Notes under the pieces: generated by a model
Seen by the model: only the letters and a program-made list of their open reading frames with translations
Told to the model about the DNA's origin: nothing
Databases searched by the model: none
Part shown: in pieces, positions 35,480 through 46,886 of the stretch
Layout of the letters: every line of letters begins with the position of its first letter
Numbering within the stretch: the first letter of the stretch is position 1
Assembly (NCBI GenBank): GCA_016806645.1
Contig: JACSYO010001808.1
Coordinates: forward strand, 1,247,501 to 1,311,500
DNA: 64,000 nt
Direction of reading: 5' to 3'
Origin: Ophiodon elongatus
Taxonomy: Eukaryota > Chordata > Actinopteri > Perciformes > Hexagrammidae
Program-made: the position numbers and the translations under genes

Positions 35480-35905
35480 ACACACAGAGTGTTTCACACG
35501 TCTCTTCTTGAACCAGAAGGGAAAAGGCCTCAGTGGTAGATGATTTTCAGCCTTAGCTGAAGCTACAAAGCCCCATATTTTCACAAAAATACCCCACCGC
35601 CCCGTCACCCCCCTCTTTGCTTCCGAGCCGCGTTGCATCAGACCGAGGGGATAGGTGCCATTACGCCTGCATATTTAAAGCCACCTAAATGTGTGGAGCA
35701 GGTGGCGCACAATGCACTCTTGTTGTTATTTGGTTCGCGCAGTCAAGATGGCAGATTTCATAATGCTTTCAAATGGCACATAACAGGGAGAAGCCTCGCA
35801 GGACTGCCAAGAACAATTTTGCCAGGAGCCAAAGTGGAGCAGCAGGCTGCGGTCCGTACCTTTTCAACAAAGAGGAAGAGGAAGGGGGATGTCTCAATGT
35901 CTAAG
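35480..35905. promoter_or_regulatory. Candidate conserved non-coding element with CTCF- and YY1-like words
   Basis: Complex sequence containing GCCATTACGCCTGCATATTT, a GGAGCAGGTGGCGC word at 35695-35708 that matches most of the CTCF core and overlaps a CAGGTG E-box, and CAAGATGGC (YY1 type) at about 35744-35752. A 92-codon plus frame (35633-35911) covers part of it without a domain. Binding is inferred. Confidence 0.4.
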
Positions 35906-36516
35906 TCCTAATACACAGGGAAAACTGTTCATTATGTTATTAGCATTATATTCTTTGCAGCAGTGAAACTTAAAATATTTAATACATAACAGGTAAAATC
36001 TACGCAAAGTTAATGAGCAATAGAAAATTAATTAGTAAAAAGTGGTCGTTGTGTAAACAACTATCAATGAGAGGAACGTCATGAACCAATGAGATATCAT
36101 ATGTCATATTTGTTGTGAAGGGTGGAGACATTATTATTCCTGCTCACAGGTTCAGCATGCCATCCTCATTAATGATGCACTCTTCTTAGGAGGAGAATAC
36201 TCTGGGATTTAAACAAAAAACAACAACAACAACATTTTTCTGGACTTTTATTTGTTATATAAAGCAACTTAAATATTTAGGTGAATCTCCAAACTCAGAC
36301 TCTTAATAGTGCAATCAATACCCCCCCCCCCCTCCTTCCTCTAACTCAAAATAAATAAACAATTAAAAAAATGTATCTCAAACTGACAGTCCCCTCTCGG
36401 CCGGTCTCTTGGCGAAGCTTTGCCGCTCCGTGGAGGAACTCGGCAGGGACTCGTGTCTCATCCACCCGTTCAAATAAGCCCACAGATGTCGAGAGGACTC
36501 CCCCACCAACACCACC

Positions 36517-36521
<5 letters not shown>
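35906..36521. other. Spacer with CAA and poly-C patches
   Basis: A (CAA)5-like patch lies at about 36219-36234 and a C12 run at 36321-36332. No exon supported. Confidence 0.5.

Positions 36522-36596
<75 letters not shown>
36522..36596 (+). repeat. (CA)37 microsatellite
   Basis: Long perfect CA array, among the longest in the window. All the frames over 60 codons here are read-throughs. Confidence 0.97.
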
Positions 36597-36598
<2 letters not shown>

Positions 36599-36699
36599 GA
36601 CCCACCTCCAACACTGTTTGTAATGAAATCTAACACTTGGAAGAGGAGAAGTGGACCGACCACCTGTGCATCCAATTGTTAGGCATTCGCAGACACACA

Positions 36700-36745
36700 G
36701 GAGGGGGAAGAGAGAAGAGGAAGAGGAAGAGGGGGAGACAGAGGA
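36700..36745 (+). repeat. Purine-rich tract
   Basis: GGAAGA/GAGGAA repeats over about 45 bp. Confidence 0.8.
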
Positions 36746-36919
36746 AGCTGCACACACACTGATACACACATATAAAGACAGAAAAGAAGGGAATGAAATA
36801 GGTTGACAGAGTGTTTAAAGTTGTAAGTGTGTTTGTGTTCTGTGCACACGCAGACATATGACTTGCACAAGAAGAGGACAACAGCGTCTTACACATATAG
36901 CTGGAAGACTTTATTCAAA

Positions 36920-37230
36920 CCTGCCAGATTATAATGTATCTGTAATGGTTTACACCTCACCAAGGTATTCACTGAGGTCTGGTTAGGTTATTAAGAATAG
37001 AAGACTTTATATGTGTTAATAATAGCATTATAGCATGTTTATTGTTAGTTAGATTATAAGACATTCATAAACACTTTGAGTTGCTTTCTGTAGCACCTAA
37101 TTTTCCTTATTTAGTTAGTTATGTTTGTTTGTATTTATATTATTAACACATAATGATGGTAAAATGCATCTTATAGGGACTTATTAGGGACTTATTACCT
37201 TTTATCTAATGCTTATGACAAGGACCTGAA
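36920..37230. mobile_element. AT-rich sequence resembling a dispersed fish repeat
   Basis: TTATTAA words, AGACATTCATAAACACTTTG and the direct repeat GGGACTTATTAGGGACTTAT at 37178-37197 resemble an AT-rich interspersed family I have met in teleost sequence. Termini are not defined, so this is tentative. Confidence 0.25.
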
Positions 37231-37823
37231 TAGAAAGTTGCAGCGATATCGCCATGTTTCCAGATATTGTTTTTATAACTGATATAAATGAGGGACACAA
37301 CTATGAAAATCTAATCCAGCTGGTTATAAACAAGTCTTTTACATTGAGGAAAGAAATGAAATTAGCAGAGAAGAAAGACGTGGCAGAGAGAGATGAGATG
37401 GTTTTAGGAGGCACACACCTAGTAAACACACACAAGGTAGAGACACACTCGTACACAAGAATGGAACAATGGTTTCTTTGAAACCAAGCTAGAAAGAGAC
37501 CGAGGGAATGGGTATAGAAAGATGCCAGTAAGCACACATGCACATGCAATCACACACCCACACAAACGCACCTACACACACTCTCTCTGTTTCTCACACA
37601 CACAAACAAGAAAGGAACAGCAACTACTTAGAAATGAGCCCTGACATTGCTTGTCACAGTCAGAGGCCTTGATCAGGATTTGCTCACAGGACCTCCTACT
37701 CAGCACACACACAAACACACAGAAGATCTGGGAGGGAGGGGGGTTAAAAAAGCTGAGGGCCATGTTGGAGGAAAAAGGGGAACCCGGCAACATCTGCAGT
37801 CTCCGTTGTTGATAGCGTTGCTG
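37231..37823. other. Spacer, CA-rich in part
   Basis: Scattered CACAC words at 37540-37610 and 37700-37725. Frames of 75-95 codons on both strands lack domains. Confidence 0.5.
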
Positions 37824-37877
37824 CCAGCTTGGAGTCAGATCACACACGATGCTGTGTGTGATCTGACTGCAGTCTGG
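37824..37877. ncRNA. Pre-miRNA-like hairpin, unrecognised
   Basis: A perfect 15-bp inverted repeat, AGTCAGATCACACAC at 37833-37847 with GTGTGTGATCTGACT at 37854-37868, encloses a 6-base loop GATGCT. Pairing continues outward after one mismatch for three pairs (one G-U) and after a second mismatch for four more, giving a roughly 22-bp stem of 54 nt. That is about the size of a short miRNA precursor, but also fits a small palindrome or a MITE relic. I do not recognise either arm as a known miRNA. The hairpin could be transcribed from either strand. Confidence 0.3.
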
Positions 37878-40800
37878 GCTCTACCTCTTGGCCAACCTCC
37901 CCCCTCCTCAGATCCATACTTCCAAACCTCCTAGCTACCACCTGTTAGTTCATTTGCAGCGACGAAAAAGGACACCGTGATACTGTGAAGTCAAACTCCT
38001 TCTCTCGGTGTCCTCTTTTTTCTTTGTCTGCATCTCTCTGCATCTCTTTCTTCCGTGGTGTCGATCCCTCTCTCGGAGGTTCGATACACCCACGACAGAG
38101 TTTTCCCGGACTTGGAAGGTTCAGGGCAATGTTTTTTTTTTCCATCTTCCCCCTGAGTTGAGGCTTTGATGTGAGACTGGAGTCACAAATCCTTGTCCAT
38201 TTACCATCAGAGATCATCCCCTAACTCGCGGCTTGGCACAACCCCACATGGCTAACGATTTGAGATACTTTAATTAGGCCAAAATGTGTCTAAAGATGCA
38301 GTTGCGCCCCCAGACTTCCAGTACTTCTCGTGCTAAAGAGATAAATAGACTAAATTTCTATGTAGCCGAGATTTTAGAGGAGTATTTTCTATCGTTTCAT
38401 GTCTTTCAGCAGTATGTAATTCCCTGCCGGAGGGCCACATGTGGGTGTGGCTCACATTTTTGGAGCGATCATATTGGACCTGATGCATCATAGAGGCTCA
38501 GCTGATTATATGATGATTTGGTGAAAATCTAAAAGCTGTCTATATGTTCTGTTGAATTCTAAGATCTATATATAAATGCAGCAAAGCATGGCAAAGACTT
38601 CCTGAAGATGTGCCTTTTCCATAAAACAACATTTCATTACCAGAGTCCATTGAAAACATTACTTTTAGTTTACCGCTTTGGCTTTTTTACCTGATGGTCA
38701 TTGTTCAGTAACGTGTGTTTAGTTTGTCTAAAACTGACTTCTTATTGTGTTTACGGACTTAAATTCGATTTTCAAAGTATTTTCCAGGTGGCTCAAAATG
38801 TTTAAATACCTATTAAGACAGCATTGCTAACAAACAGTCAAAACATAATAACAGTACTGAATTTCAAATCTCTTAACATTTTAATTCTGCAAAAAAATCA
38901 CGTCTGGGATCACTCTGAAGAACTCTTAACACGGCACTTGTTAAGGGTAAATAGAGAGATCGAAGTGAACAATTAAAGCCAAAAGTTAAACATAAACTCA
39001 GTAAATGTGGAGAAACAGATTCCCAGAAGCTTCAAGTCAAACCTGAAGTCCTTCTCCTGGCAACACACACAAGTTCACAACATTGTTTCTGCACTTTAAG
39101 TTACAATCTTACATCCATGTGGATTCCCAGCAATAGATAGCACGCTTTTTTGTGTCAACATTGATTTTTCTCCCCCCCCCCTCCCACCCCACTTTCCTTT
39201 TAATAGAGGAGTGGATGCTTCAAAGCCCCCCGTTTGCCCAAAGCAAGCTTGAAATTCTTGCCTCTCAAAGCGCCATTCGGTCTTTGTAGTTACGATCCCC
39301 TGTCTCATCTGGTGAGGGCGAGGGAGAGACGAAAACTTCTGAAGGTACCAAAGGTAGCACATGAAATCCCCCCCATGTAGGTGTGTGAAGTTCTGATAGT
39401 TGTGTCCGACTTGCAATCGATACGATCCCCCCCTTAAGCCTGAGAAGTATGTGTTTGTACAGCCAAAGACAAGGTATTTCCAGACCTTAAATCAAAGGGC
39501 TCTTCTTCACAGATTCGGCGCCAGACAACTTTCTCCAAGACAGGCCAAACAACAGCGCAACAACTTCTGAAAAGTGTTCACAGAAGTCTTGAGTTGTTGT
39601 TACATGCACTCTTCTGCTGTGTGCTCAATTACAAGTTTCTTTCTGTGTCGGGCTGTCGCCCTCTCTGTCTCTCTCTCGCTGTCTCACTCTCCTCTCAGAC
39701 GACTGGGAGGTGTTAAAAAGGAACCAACGGGGGATCTGTGCTCCATTATGCAGGTCTGTTCCTGTGCTGTCTGTTGCCGCCTCTTCGCACTTCATATTGC
39801 ATTTTTGCCCGTCGACACACACACACACACGCAATCTTTGACACGCACACACAAGCGCACGTACGCAGAGGGAATTGAACTTTGGCTGCCTCTGCGTATC
39901 TTGTGCCAGGTGTAAGGCTAAGAGGTGCCTAACTTCTTCTCCGCCCCCTTAGGCCATGCAGGCATGTTGGAAAAGAAAGGGAAAGTGGTTGTGTGATCCA
40001 GGCATCCATTACAGGCTGTGTGGGCGATGCTGCTGCTTGTTTTCTTTTTCTTTTTTTTTGTCTCCGTTCCGATTTCGCAGGAAAGGATGGAGTCTAACTG
40101 CTAGAGTAAAGGTGCTACATGTAGCCTGGCATTACAAACGATCAATACATCATTGTCAGTTTAATTGTGATATCTTGGTGTGATGACACCATCGGAGCAA
40201 AGAGACCAAGGTGGAGATGACTGCTACTGGTGTCTTGGATGATTGCTTTATTTCAATCAACCCTCCGTTTAATGCCATCTGCCACCAAGTTTAAGGAAAT
40301 GAATTGTGACTTCTTCTTTTCTTCTATTCCTGAATAATTTACAATGCAATACTTCATTTTTGCCATTAAAATATTACATAACCAGACCATGTGACCTGTG
40401 TATCAGCTATGTTTCACCTATAAACCAACACATTGTTACCCAGAGTGCAAGTTGTTCTCTCTCAGTCTGCAGATAGAGTCGTCTTCAGGGGCTTGAACAG
40501 ACTCTCTGGTGAGAGAGGGCTCCTCGTTGGGTTCAGATGTAGATTGCGCAACTCACCTAATTTCTACACCGAAGATAATTCATTTATTGTTAAATCTATG
40601 AAATGGAAAATTAATAGTGAACTTTTTTTCCATTAAATAGTCTTGAAATAGTTTGTTTTGTCAGTTTAGTAGATGGACTAGTTAAAGGTTTCGTATTTTT
40701 TCTTGATAATTGTTCGTCATTTCAGTAAATTATGAGTAAAGATAATTTTTTTCAAATAATTATCTGCTCATTATTATTTTGGTTATTTTTGTTTAAGCAT

Positions 40801-41641
40801 TACTGTAATGTGTGGCCACCTTTGTATCCGTTGGATATGTTAACTGACAAATTTAACCTAATTCTTCCTTTGCACAAATCTAAATTGTTCTAAAGTAATC
40901 AAATTAAATTAAAACATTGTATGAACAGCATTGTTAATATGTATATGTCAATATAAATTAAGAAAGTGGTCAAATCCTGCGTTCTGTCAGTGCTAACGTA
41001 ATCGTAAGAAGCTGATATTAAAGTCATAAAGCTTCATCATTTATCGTCGTAGAGCTTCATCATCCAAAGCCGGACTTCACCTGCCTATCGAATGTACATG
41101 AAGATATATACAAGTAAATACCAGCGTGGAAAAGCGTCATCACTGTAAAATGAATTCTTTCAGATGGTTTAGCTAAGCAACACACTTGCAGCATGTATTG
41201 TATTAATACATACGTACTCAGTATTCTGTATCCACTTTTGTAACTGCATCTCTCCCTACAACTTGAGCATCAAAGCACCCTGGAGGATTCCCTGTAAAAT
41301 GCACTTACAGTTTCAAACTCACACTGCGAGTGCTCTTGAAGCACAGTATCTGCCGTTCTCCCTAAGCTGCACCGCCAGGAAATGAAAGTCGACATTGACC
41401 ACCCTGCCCACATCCAAACCCACTTGTACAACTCAACAGGAGCCGTTGTACTCCTCTGACCCCCCCAACCCTCACTTCTATATCCCTTATATGAATAATA
41501 CATGGCGCCCCCGCTACCTGTTTCTATGTGTGCATGTGGGGTCGCGCAGGCCGAGCTCTCACACAGGAAAACATGCACACAGTCGACGCAGGAAAGCAGC
41601 CAGCGAGCCTGGCCTCTGAGGCCTGACCCAGCGCAAGTTTG
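37878..41641. other. Long spacer without supported genes
   Basis: Regulatory-like texture appears at about 38280-38500 and 39190-39520. A short (AC)n lies at 39816-39830 and a C9 run near 39172. TTTCCGATTTCGCAG-like and TTTGCAG words occur, but no exon with matching donor was found. Near 41032-41062 the word AGCTTCATCAT occurs twice about 24 bp apart. Confidence 0.45.

Positions 41642-41674
<33 letters not shown>
41642..41674 (+). repeat. (CA)16 microsatellite
   Basis: Perfect CA array. Confidence 0.97.
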
Positions 41675-41678
<4 letters not shown>

Positions 41679-41940
41679 AACTAACCTCACATGCACGGAC
41701 ATGAACACACACAAGCATTGACATCTACTGTACAGCCATAGACATAAATACTAACACACTTGTACAGATATGTACAAAGCACACACACACATACACACAC
41801 GCTGGCAAACAAAGCCCACACACATCCACTGTGTACCTTGGAGGCAAGGTTGGGGGTTGAAGTGAGCACTGCTGGCAATAAGGTGAGCAGCTGTGCAGTG
41901 CCGTGGATGAAAGACGAGCATCAGGAGGCCTGAACTGTGT

Positions 41941-41943
<3 letters not shown>
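41675..41943. other. CA-rich spacer
   Basis: Diffuse ACAC words, no gene. Confidence 0.5.

Positions 41944-41973
<30 letters not shown>
41944..41973 (+). repeat. (TG)15 microsatellite
   Basis: Perfect TG array ending in GAGAGAG. Confidence 0.96.
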
Positions 41974-41979
<6 letters not shown>

Positions 41980-42045
41980 GAGTATTTGTGTGTATAAAGT
42001 GCATCTGTGTGAGTTGGTGTCTTTCACAGAGGCAATCTGATAAAA

Positions 42046-42049
42046 GTGT

Positions 42050-42088
<39 letters not shown>
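42046..42088 (+). repeat. (TG)n microsatellite with one TA interruption
   Basis: About 21 TG units with one interruption near the start. Confidence 0.96.
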
Positions 42089-42089
<1 letters not shown>

Positions 42090-42299
42090 CTTGACAGTTT
42101 TGTGTGCATGTGGAGAATAATTGTATATCTTTCCTGAGTGCTGATTGTAATTCCTTTTGGTCTTAAATGCAACCTTATTTCTGTGTTTTGTTTGCTGGAA
42201 CATGTGCAGTGTGTGCAGTTTGTTGGGTTAAAATGATTCTATCTGTGTGTCTGTGTGCGGTTGCCAGTTCAGTTCTGAAGTAAAACTTCTTAGCTTGTG

Positions 42300-42425
42300 C
42301 ATTCCCGTGGTATACGGCTTCATACTGTACATATATGATGTAATGTTTACTTTAGTGGACCCCAGGAAGAGTAGTTGCTGCCTTGGTCGTGGCTAATGTG
42401 GATCCAGATAAATAGATAAATATAA
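42300..42425 (+). mobile_element. LINE 3' tail remnant
   Basis: TTTACTTTAGTGGACCCCAG at 42345-42364 followed by GAAGAGTAGTTGCTGCCTTG and CTAATGTGGATCC, ending in an A/T-rich tail with AGATAAATA words, matches the widespread teleost retrotransposon tail that reads GACCCCAGGAAGA, GCTAATGGGGATCC and then an A-rich end. The element is 5'-truncated and its start is uncertain. The clade is not assigned. Confidence 0.6.
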
Positions 42426-43241
42426 ATCGGCTGCCTGCATGCACATGCAGCATTTGGCAGCACAAATGGTGAGCAATAATACATAATTTCAGGTTACTCA
42501 ATTCACCTCAACTCAGCTGTATTTATCTCTCACTTTACACACCACATAGTCAGAGGCATCAACTGTCATGTGCACACTGGTTTGGATGAGCCGGCAGAAA
42601 TGGAAGCTCTTACGCAGCAGCTTTCTGACAACATGCTCCATCTCACAGAGCTGCTGCAGTCACAGGTTACTGAACAGGAAGCACAACATGGTTACCTAGT
42701 CTGAGGAGGAGCTTTCTGTACCGGTTTGGACAGAACATGATCGTAGTAAGTACTACTCCAATACATTTCAGAGAGAAATACTGCCTGGTCTTTTGTACTT
42801 TACATTCATCTGACGGCTATTGTTACAAGTGACAATACATATAATCAACTTTCCAAATAGACTTATAGCTACAACATTCAAGCGCTGTATATATGTAAAT
42901 GCCTCATTAATGATAAGCTGATAATAAAATATACAAGAATATATTTAAGACAATAAATGTCTAAAGGAGGATAATACATCTGTTTACTATTGAATACACA
43001 ACATAGTTACACTGGAAAGGTTTGACATTGTTGTACATCCACTTTTCCTTAGTAAAGCATCTGAATACGTCTTCCAATTATACATGTAAATTTCTGCTTA
43101 ATGGATAATCGCCTGCATTAATAGCTTCCGACAATCACTGAAACACTTGCATGTGAGTTATTTATTTCCGTCCATATTTTCGACATCTTTTCATTCAGTT
43201 TGCTATTGTCTACAGCACTGTATGTACATGTGCATGCATAT

Positions 43242-43242
<1 letters not shown>
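42426..43242. other. Spacer, nothing recognised
   Basis: AT-rich in its second half. No exon or repeat family recognised. Confidence 0.5.

Positions 43243-43321
<79 letters not shown>
43243..43321 (+). repeat. (GT)39 microsatellite
   Basis: Nearly 80 bp of perfect GT, the longest single array in the window. The 196-codon minus-strand frame at 43118-43708 exists only because the array is open in that frame. Confidence 0.98.
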
Positions 43322-43323
<2 letters not shown>

Positions 43324-44560
43324 AGTGGTGCAGGGTTGGGGGGTGGTGCTCAACGCCTGCAGCTATTTCCTCCTTCCATGCAACCTGAATCCTTTTGGAA
43401 AGGGAAGTGGAGTGTATACAAGTGAGATGATCAAATAAATCAGCTGGATTTGTCTCCTCTGTCTGAAACATGAATATTAAGCACATTAGGATCATGGGAG
43501 GAAGTAAATATGTCACGCCTGTAATCTCCAGTGATCTTCTGGTCAGTTTGTGTTTGTGTTGCAGGACGAAGGAGGAGTATTTACTCCAACGTGTGAGGCG
43601 TTTAGGTGACGCTCGCGTCCAGGCCGACTCAGTGATTGTAACAGTCAAAAAACAGTACCCCACCCCCACACGTCTTCTGGCCAATGATGCAGTCTCCCTC
43701 TGGGCCAATCAGTAACAAATATGTCAGTTTGTGCTGATGTGTAATTGTAGCACTCCCCTGTGACAAATAATGTAATTTTGAAGAAGCCAGAATCCATCGT
43801 TTTGTCAAAATCTAATCGGAAGTCTTCCAAATATAACTTGGCATATAGATTAGTAAACTAATGCGTGTTTAAATTTATTGGAAGATGAATGGATGCTTAA
43901 ATGCTCAGATTGGGCCTGATAGACTGCCTTTAAAGCTACGTTTGGGACAAGCAGCCAGACTCAGCGTTGACCTTTGTGCACTGCTGTGTTATTAGTCTGT
44001 CTTTGCGTTCATGTGACTTGCAGCCACACAGATGGGTCAGTGTTGTAGGTGTGAAGTACGGAGACGGAGACGAGGGATGGGTGAGACCAAGATGGACGGC
44101 CGTATGTTGACGTGCAGCGATAATTAGCATGAACATCCAAGTTTCTCTCCTGCACCCAAATCACTTCTCTCCTCCAAAAACAGAGAAAGAAAACCAGAGA
44201 TCAACAGGAAAGTAGGAGAGAGAAAATAAGATTACAATTTAGCTGGCGATGATATTTAGCATTTAGGTCATACCACACTCTCCACTGAAACCTCGGCTCA
44301 TCAAATTCTTCTTTTGCACACATTGTGAAGCAGTTTTCACTGTGGGGTTTAAAGACTCTCCTACTAGTCTACCATTCTGTATTGAATAAATACAAACAGA
44401 TTAACTAGCTTTCGGGGTAACTATGCACCTTGCACATCTCATTCCTAATAAAGAAACAAATCATGCTCACATCATCTCTTATAGATTGATTAAATTGTTG
44501 ATCAGATGTCCGAACAGACAGAAAGAATCAGGCTCAAACAAGAGAGCAGACAGTCTGCAC
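43322..44560. other. Spacer with one acceptor-like site
   Basis: TTTGTGTTTGTGTTGCAG ends near 43563 and is followed by an open frame with GTGACG donor-like bases near 43607, but no family is recognised and support is thin. The rest is nondescript. Confidence 0.35.
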
Positions 44561-44885
44561 TCCTGAGTATTTGCTTTCTCTTTGTGTCTATTTTCTCCCG
44601 GTCCCAGTCACTCCTGGCTGGCGGGTTCGCCACACAGCAAGGCGACCTGTGCAACACCTTCCACAGGCCAGATGGCGGTGTCGAAGGCGACAGGAGCACC
44701 AGAAATCTGCCAGAGCAATCTGCTGCGAGCAGGTGTCGGCTAATTGTCTCAGAGAGCCGAGGCAGCGGCGGGCACGTGCCAGCGCTACCTGAGTGGAAAC
44801 AAATATCTTCATTTAGCCCCGGTTTGTCGAGGGAGCGTACCTCCAAGCTCTGAAACATAATAGGCAAGCCCAGAACAAGAGGAGG
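44561..44885. promoter_or_regulatory. Candidate conserved non-coding element or exon-like block
   Basis: GC-moderate complex sequence open in several frames (115 codons plus, 165 codons minus, 74 and 73 in others). Multi-frame openness with no domain argues against coding. GGCCAGATGGCGG at about 44667-44679 resembles part of a CTCF core, and GCTAATTG lies downstream. I favour a regulatory element. Confidence 0.3.
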
Positions 44886-45470
44886 GCGGTGGGCTGGGGC
44901 AGGCAGCACAACAAGTGCACCTTTGTCAAGCAGAGAAAGAGCCACTATGCTCTTCCAGCTACTGGTGGAAAAACACAAGTGGGTACAGAAGGAAGACAAA
45001 TCTAACTGGCAAATAGTAAAGGAGGTTGTGCATGAACGTGGTCCAATAGTTCACGAGGTTTACAGTAGTATACATGAAGCAGGACGGAGACGATGCTTTC
45101 TTTCACACAAACAACTGCAAATGAATGTATCTACTGAGGTATTCTGTTGATCTACTGCGATCGGCCAACGGTGTCCTGGTAACATCTACTTCATCTTACT
45201 TCATAATGTGACTGAGGAAACGACGGCAGTGAAACAGGTCTAAAGCTTTACAAAATATTTGCTTTCATATGCGTCAGCTGCACTGTATGTCGTGCATAAA
45301 GCCCTGAGATGACATTGTTTTAAGCCAGCACAAGGTTTCTCTTATTATGCCCGTACCCGTCAGCCCACGTTCACACATGGGTAAGGAGAGCGAATTCCAC
45401 ATGCGCTCTCCGATTTATTCAGGTACCGGCTCGCTGCTTCATAGACTCTGACATTCCCATTGTGTATTTA
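44886..45470. other. Spacer, nothing recognised
   Basis: Mixed sequence, 75-codon plus frame at 44923-45150 without domain. Confidence 0.5.
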
Positions 45471-45489
45471 GGGGAGGGGGGGGGGGGGG
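45471..45489 (+). repeat. Poly-G tract
   Basis: G4, A, then a run of about 14 G, a strong quadruplex former and likely assembly-error spot. Confidence 0.85.
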
Positions 45490-46049
45490 CTCTGGGAAGG
45501 GATGTTCAGTCTGACAACAGAGTTTCTTCTCCTTGTCAAGAGATCCTTCAAACGGAGCCGTCCGACCGTACAAGGGGAAGCAAAGTGCCTCTAATTTAAG
45601 TGCTGCTCTTCTCACAGACTTCTCTGTTGTGCTGCAAACTTGTGGTATGCATTGAATCTCACTGTGTTCCTGGAGGATGTTCTTCATGATTTTATTTAGT
45701 TAATGAAAGGTTTCTGAACACCAAAGCTGCACCAATGCATTGAATGCAATGCAGCCTGACACAAGCCACTGGATAATCTCTCCGTCCACTGTGACTCTTT
45801 TCACGGTTCTCTCCTCCTACAAATTTAAACCCATCTGAAAGTGACAAGTTTACACCTCTCGAACTGTAGGAACTCGCAGTGAAGTAGAAGCATATGAGGT
45901 GAAATCTATACACCAATAAAGTTAATTACAAAAGTAAATTACAAAGCTTTTCCATAACCCCACCAGGAGTGCATTGAGCATCAGTTAGATGATATGTAAT
46001 GGTGCAAGAGCATAAGTGAGTGGAAATTTCTCTCGCGCTATGGGACTGC
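45490..46049. other. Spacer, nothing recognised
   Basis: Mixed then AT-rich sequence. Frames of 74-82 codons on the minus strand have no domain. Confidence 0.5.
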
Positions 46050-46260
46050 TGCTGCCCATTGCATCAGTCCAGATGCATCCTACAGTGCGCTCCCCGCCAT
46101 GGGAGAAGCGAGGCCGGCTCTATTTATAAATCTCAAATAAGAGTTGAGTCTTTAAAAGCTTCCCACGATACCGATTGATCCCCTGACCCAGCTCTCCTCA
46201 GGCTTTCCCCTGGTCCATTAAGAGCTGTGTCACCAGAGGAGTTATAGTATTACCATGTGT
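46050..46260. promoter_or_regulatory. Candidate conserved non-coding element
   Basis: Complex block with CTATTTATAAAT (MEF2-like CTATTTATAA word), CCACGATACCGATTGATCCC and AAGAGTTGAGTC. No coding frame. Conservation is inferred. Confidence 0.35.
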
Positions 46261-46792
46261 GGCCTCTGTTGTTTCTAAAGCAGGAAGTGCCCAGTCAGGT
46301 TTAAGTGTGCTGTTTCCCCACAAGCCCCTGTTGAGATCTGACTCTCACCCTGCTTCCTGCTGTTTGCAGCTCGTAGGCTAAACAGCCTGGGTCAAACCTC
46401 TACAACCTCTCTGCTTTCATGCTCCCCAGCTCCGTGTCCCGCTACTTTTGACAATTTGTTTGCACTTTTTCCTCCGTATATTGCAGGTTATATCGACGGG
46501 AGTAATATACAGCACAGAAGGCCTGTACTTGTCAATAACATAATGGTTTATGTGAGTTCCCAAGATGCCTTCTTTCAATGCGAAACAAAACTGGAAGCTT
46601 GAACTGTATACAATTATGAAAATAACCTTTCAGCTCTTATAGATTATCATTTTCTCAAAGTTATGAAATCGGTTTCTTCTTATATGAGTCAAGAATGTAT
46701 ATGCTGAAGTGTTAGCATATGGAGCTTAGCATGCATTGTGAATTTTGGGACAATTAAAGCCATGATATGAATGACCAGTCACAGGTACTTAA
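46261..46792. other. Spacer, nothing recognised
   Basis: Mixed to AT-rich sequence. Confidence 0.5.
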
Positions 46793-46886
46793 AGTCCAAG
46801 GTGATCTTGTTTTGTCTAACACCCAAAGATATTCAGTTTAATATGATAGAAAACAGAGAAAAGCTGCATGTTTGAGAGGCTGAAAA
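46793..46886 (+). mobile_element. MITE family copy 2, internal fragment
   Basis: Contains CCAAGGTGATCTTGTTTTGT, then ACCCAAAGATATTCAGTTTA at 46821-46840, and later ATGTTTGAGAGGCTG. The shared 11-mer AAAGATATTCA links it to the copy at 17340-17508. Both ends of the element are lost. Confidence 0.55.

Noticed and set aside
38060..38110. tRNA-like B box GGTTCGATAC
   Set aside because: No acceptor stem or A box around it.
40560..40760. Possible fourth copy of the 17340/46793/53164 MITE family
   Set aside because: AT-rich sequence with a few similar words, but the diagnostic AAAGATATTCA core and termini are absent.
43118..43708. 196-codon minus-strand reading frame
   Set aside because: It is open only because the 79-bp GT array reads as Thr-His repeats. 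The flanks have no domain.
44502..44999. 165-codon minus-strand frame opposite a 115-codon plus frame
   Set aside because: The region is open in four frames at once and neither product looks like a known family; better explained as a non-coding block.
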